This document shows, one piece after another, positions 4,661-5,387 of a stretch of 5,387 bases of DNA. A program made the position numbers and the translations under genes. The notes beneath the pieces were generated by a model. The model made no database searches and was not told the origin of the DNA. It worked only from the letters and a program-made list of their open reading frames with translations. Within the stretch, counting starts at the first letter, position 1. Every line of letters begins with the position of its first letter. Source of the DNA: Clostridia bacterium (GTDB lineage: Bacteria > Bacillota > Clostridia > Saccharofermentanales > UBA5734); contig JAGOFF010000169.1 in the NCBI GenBank assembly GCA_017997315.1, positions 1-5,387 of the forward strand. The letters run 5' to 3'.

Positions 4661-5387
4661 AAGGCGTATAGAACAGCTGGACTCCGAAATGCCGGTACGG
4701 ATTGTCCGGATTGCAGACATATCCGGAGGCCAGGTGCGTGAACTCCGGCTTGAGAATGTTCGCGCGGTGTCCGTCTGATCTCATCCAGGCGTTGAACATG
4801 CTCTCCGGCGTGGTATATCCGGCCGCCAGGTTCTCTCCCGCCCGTACGAAGGTCACGCCCGCGTCCGTCAGCGCGGTGAAGCAGGTGCGGCCGTCCGGGC
4901 GGGTGTGCGAGAAACGGGTCACCGTTTCGACCGCACGTACGCGCGCGGCTTCCAGCGCGGCGGGACTGCCGGAGACCACCGGATTGAGCCCTGCCGCTGC
5001 GCGCGCTTCGTTTGTCAGAGCCAGAAAGCGCTCAATCCACAGCGACTCGGATGAGGCCGGCGGCGTGGTGGCCGGCACGGGTGTCGGTGTAGCCGGCACG
5101 GGCGTCGGCGTGGCCGGTACAGGTGTCGGTGCGGCCGGCACGGGTGTCGGCGTGGCCGGTACGGGCGTCGGTGCGGCGGGCACGGACGTCGGTACGGCGG
5201 GCACAGGTGTCGGCGCGGCGGGCACAGGCGTCGGCGCAGCCGGTACGGACATCGGCGCGGTGGGCACGGGTGTCGGCGGTCCGGACCATCGGGCGAGATG
5301 CCCGTCGTCTGTCTCTTCCGGCAGCCGGTACAAAGTCATGGCCGATTTGTCGTAGGTCAGGCTCTCTTCCGTCCGGGTCCTGTCCGG
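4659..5387 (-). CDS. CAP-domain (SCP/PR-1, YkwD-like) protein with Pro-rich repeat linker; N-terminus cut by the window edge
   Basis: The frame is open from the right edge to a TGA at 4661-4659, giving 242 residues in the window. The first internal ATG (5339-5337) has no ribosome binding site, and 16 codons upstream of it remain open, so the real start lies outside. Residue numbers here count from that ATG. Residues 23-92 are ten heptads of the TPVPATP type. The CAP domain spans about 98-226: FLALTNEARAAAGLNPV (105-121), FSHTRPDG with His145, AGENLAAGY with Glu169, the signature SDGHRANIL (188-196, His191), and a final FGVQLFYTP. CAP domains are usually secreted. Their His/Glu cavity can bind metal or lipid, and bacterial roles are mostly unknown. 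Cys153 and Cys209 could form a disulfide. No signal peptide or wall anchor is in view. The linker suggests a stalk that holds the domain away from the cell surface. Confidence 0.9.
   Translation of the reverse strand, partial: PDRTRTEESLTYDKSAMTLYRLPEETDDGHLARWSGPPTPVPTAPMSVPAAPTPVPAAPTPVPAVPTSVPAAPTPVPATPTPVPAAPTPVPATPTPVPATPTPVPATTPPASSESLWIERFLALTNEARAAAGLNPVVSGSPAALEAARVRAVETVTRFSHTRPDGRTCFTALTDAGVTFVRAGENLAAGYTTPESMFNAWMRSDGHRANILKPEFTHLASGYVCNPDNPYRHFGVQLFYTP
5064..5273 (-). repeat. Tandem 21-bp repeat, ten units, coding for a Thr/Pro/Val/Ala linker
   Basis: Ten imperfect 21-bp units encode heptapeptides of the form T-P-V-P-A-(T/A/V)-P. Two units have Ser for the second residue (MSVPAAP and TSVPAAP), and the last is TPVPATT. 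Every difference keeps the reading frame and most preserve Pro at 2, 4 and 7. Such proline-rich segments form extended, protease-resistant spacers and may be O-glycosylated on Thr. The unit number is likely to vary between strains by slippage or unequal recombination. Confidence 0.93.

Noticed and set aside
5064..5273. CRISPR array or regulatory iteron
   Set aside because: The 21-bp units are contiguous without spacers, vary mostly in ways that keep the protein pattern, and sit in frame inside a coding region.
4702..5355. Plus-strand frame with Gly-Thr-Gly-Val-Gly-Ala repeats
   Set aside because: The repeats are the antisense reading of the CAP protein's 21-bp linker repeat. The minus strand carries the recognisable CAP domain with His, Glu and HRANIL motifs.

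Overview
The window comes from a GC-rich bacterial chromosome. The best fit is a high-GC clostridial member of the Bacillota. That placement is an inference. It rests on a DUF5685-family gene followed by a J-domain gene, strong AGGAGG-type ribosome binding sites, a glutaminyl-tRNA synthetase beside a bacterial glutamyl-tRNA synthetase, and a YkwD-like CAP-domain protein. No rRNA, tRNA, CRISPR, insertion sequence or phage gene was seen. No gene-free stretch exceeds 300 bases; the longest is about 150.

Layout, left to right. (1) Positions 1-313 on the minus strand hold the N-terminal part of a J-domain (DnaJ-like) co-chaperone, cut by the left edge. (2) Positions 336-1199 on the minus strand hold a complete DUF5685-family protein, 22 bp upstream of the J-protein gene and probably in one operon with it. 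(3) Positions 1200-1350 form a divergent intergenic region with a 20-bp near-perfect palindrome, an AT-rich 12-bp palindrome and promoter-like hexamers. (4) Positions 1351-2826 on the plus strand are gltX, glutamyl-tRNA synthetase. (5) Positions 2897-4588 on the plus strand are glnS, glutaminyl-tRNA synthetase, in the same direction and separated by 70 bp that contain a GC-rich hairpin. (6) A strong stem-loop at 4620-4660 ends glnS and probably also serves the convergent gene to its right. (7) Positions 4659-5387 on the minus strand encode the C-terminal part of a CAP-domain (SCP/PR-1-like) protein, preceded by ten heptapeptide Thr/Pro/Val/Ala repeats. Its reading frame is open through the right edge, so its true start and any export signal lie outside.

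How the genes work together. gltX and glnS together charge tRNA-Glu and tRNA-Gln directly, so this cell need not depend on the Glu-tRNA-Gln amidotransferase route for glutamine. The DUF5685/J-protein pair is a recurrent but functionally uncharacterised clostridial pair. Its conserved Asp-rich and Cys-rich motifs make it the most interesting item here. The CAP protein is probably an exported or wall-associated protein unrelated to the rest. The window is mostly ordinary housekeeping sequence; I found no convincing new multi-gene system.
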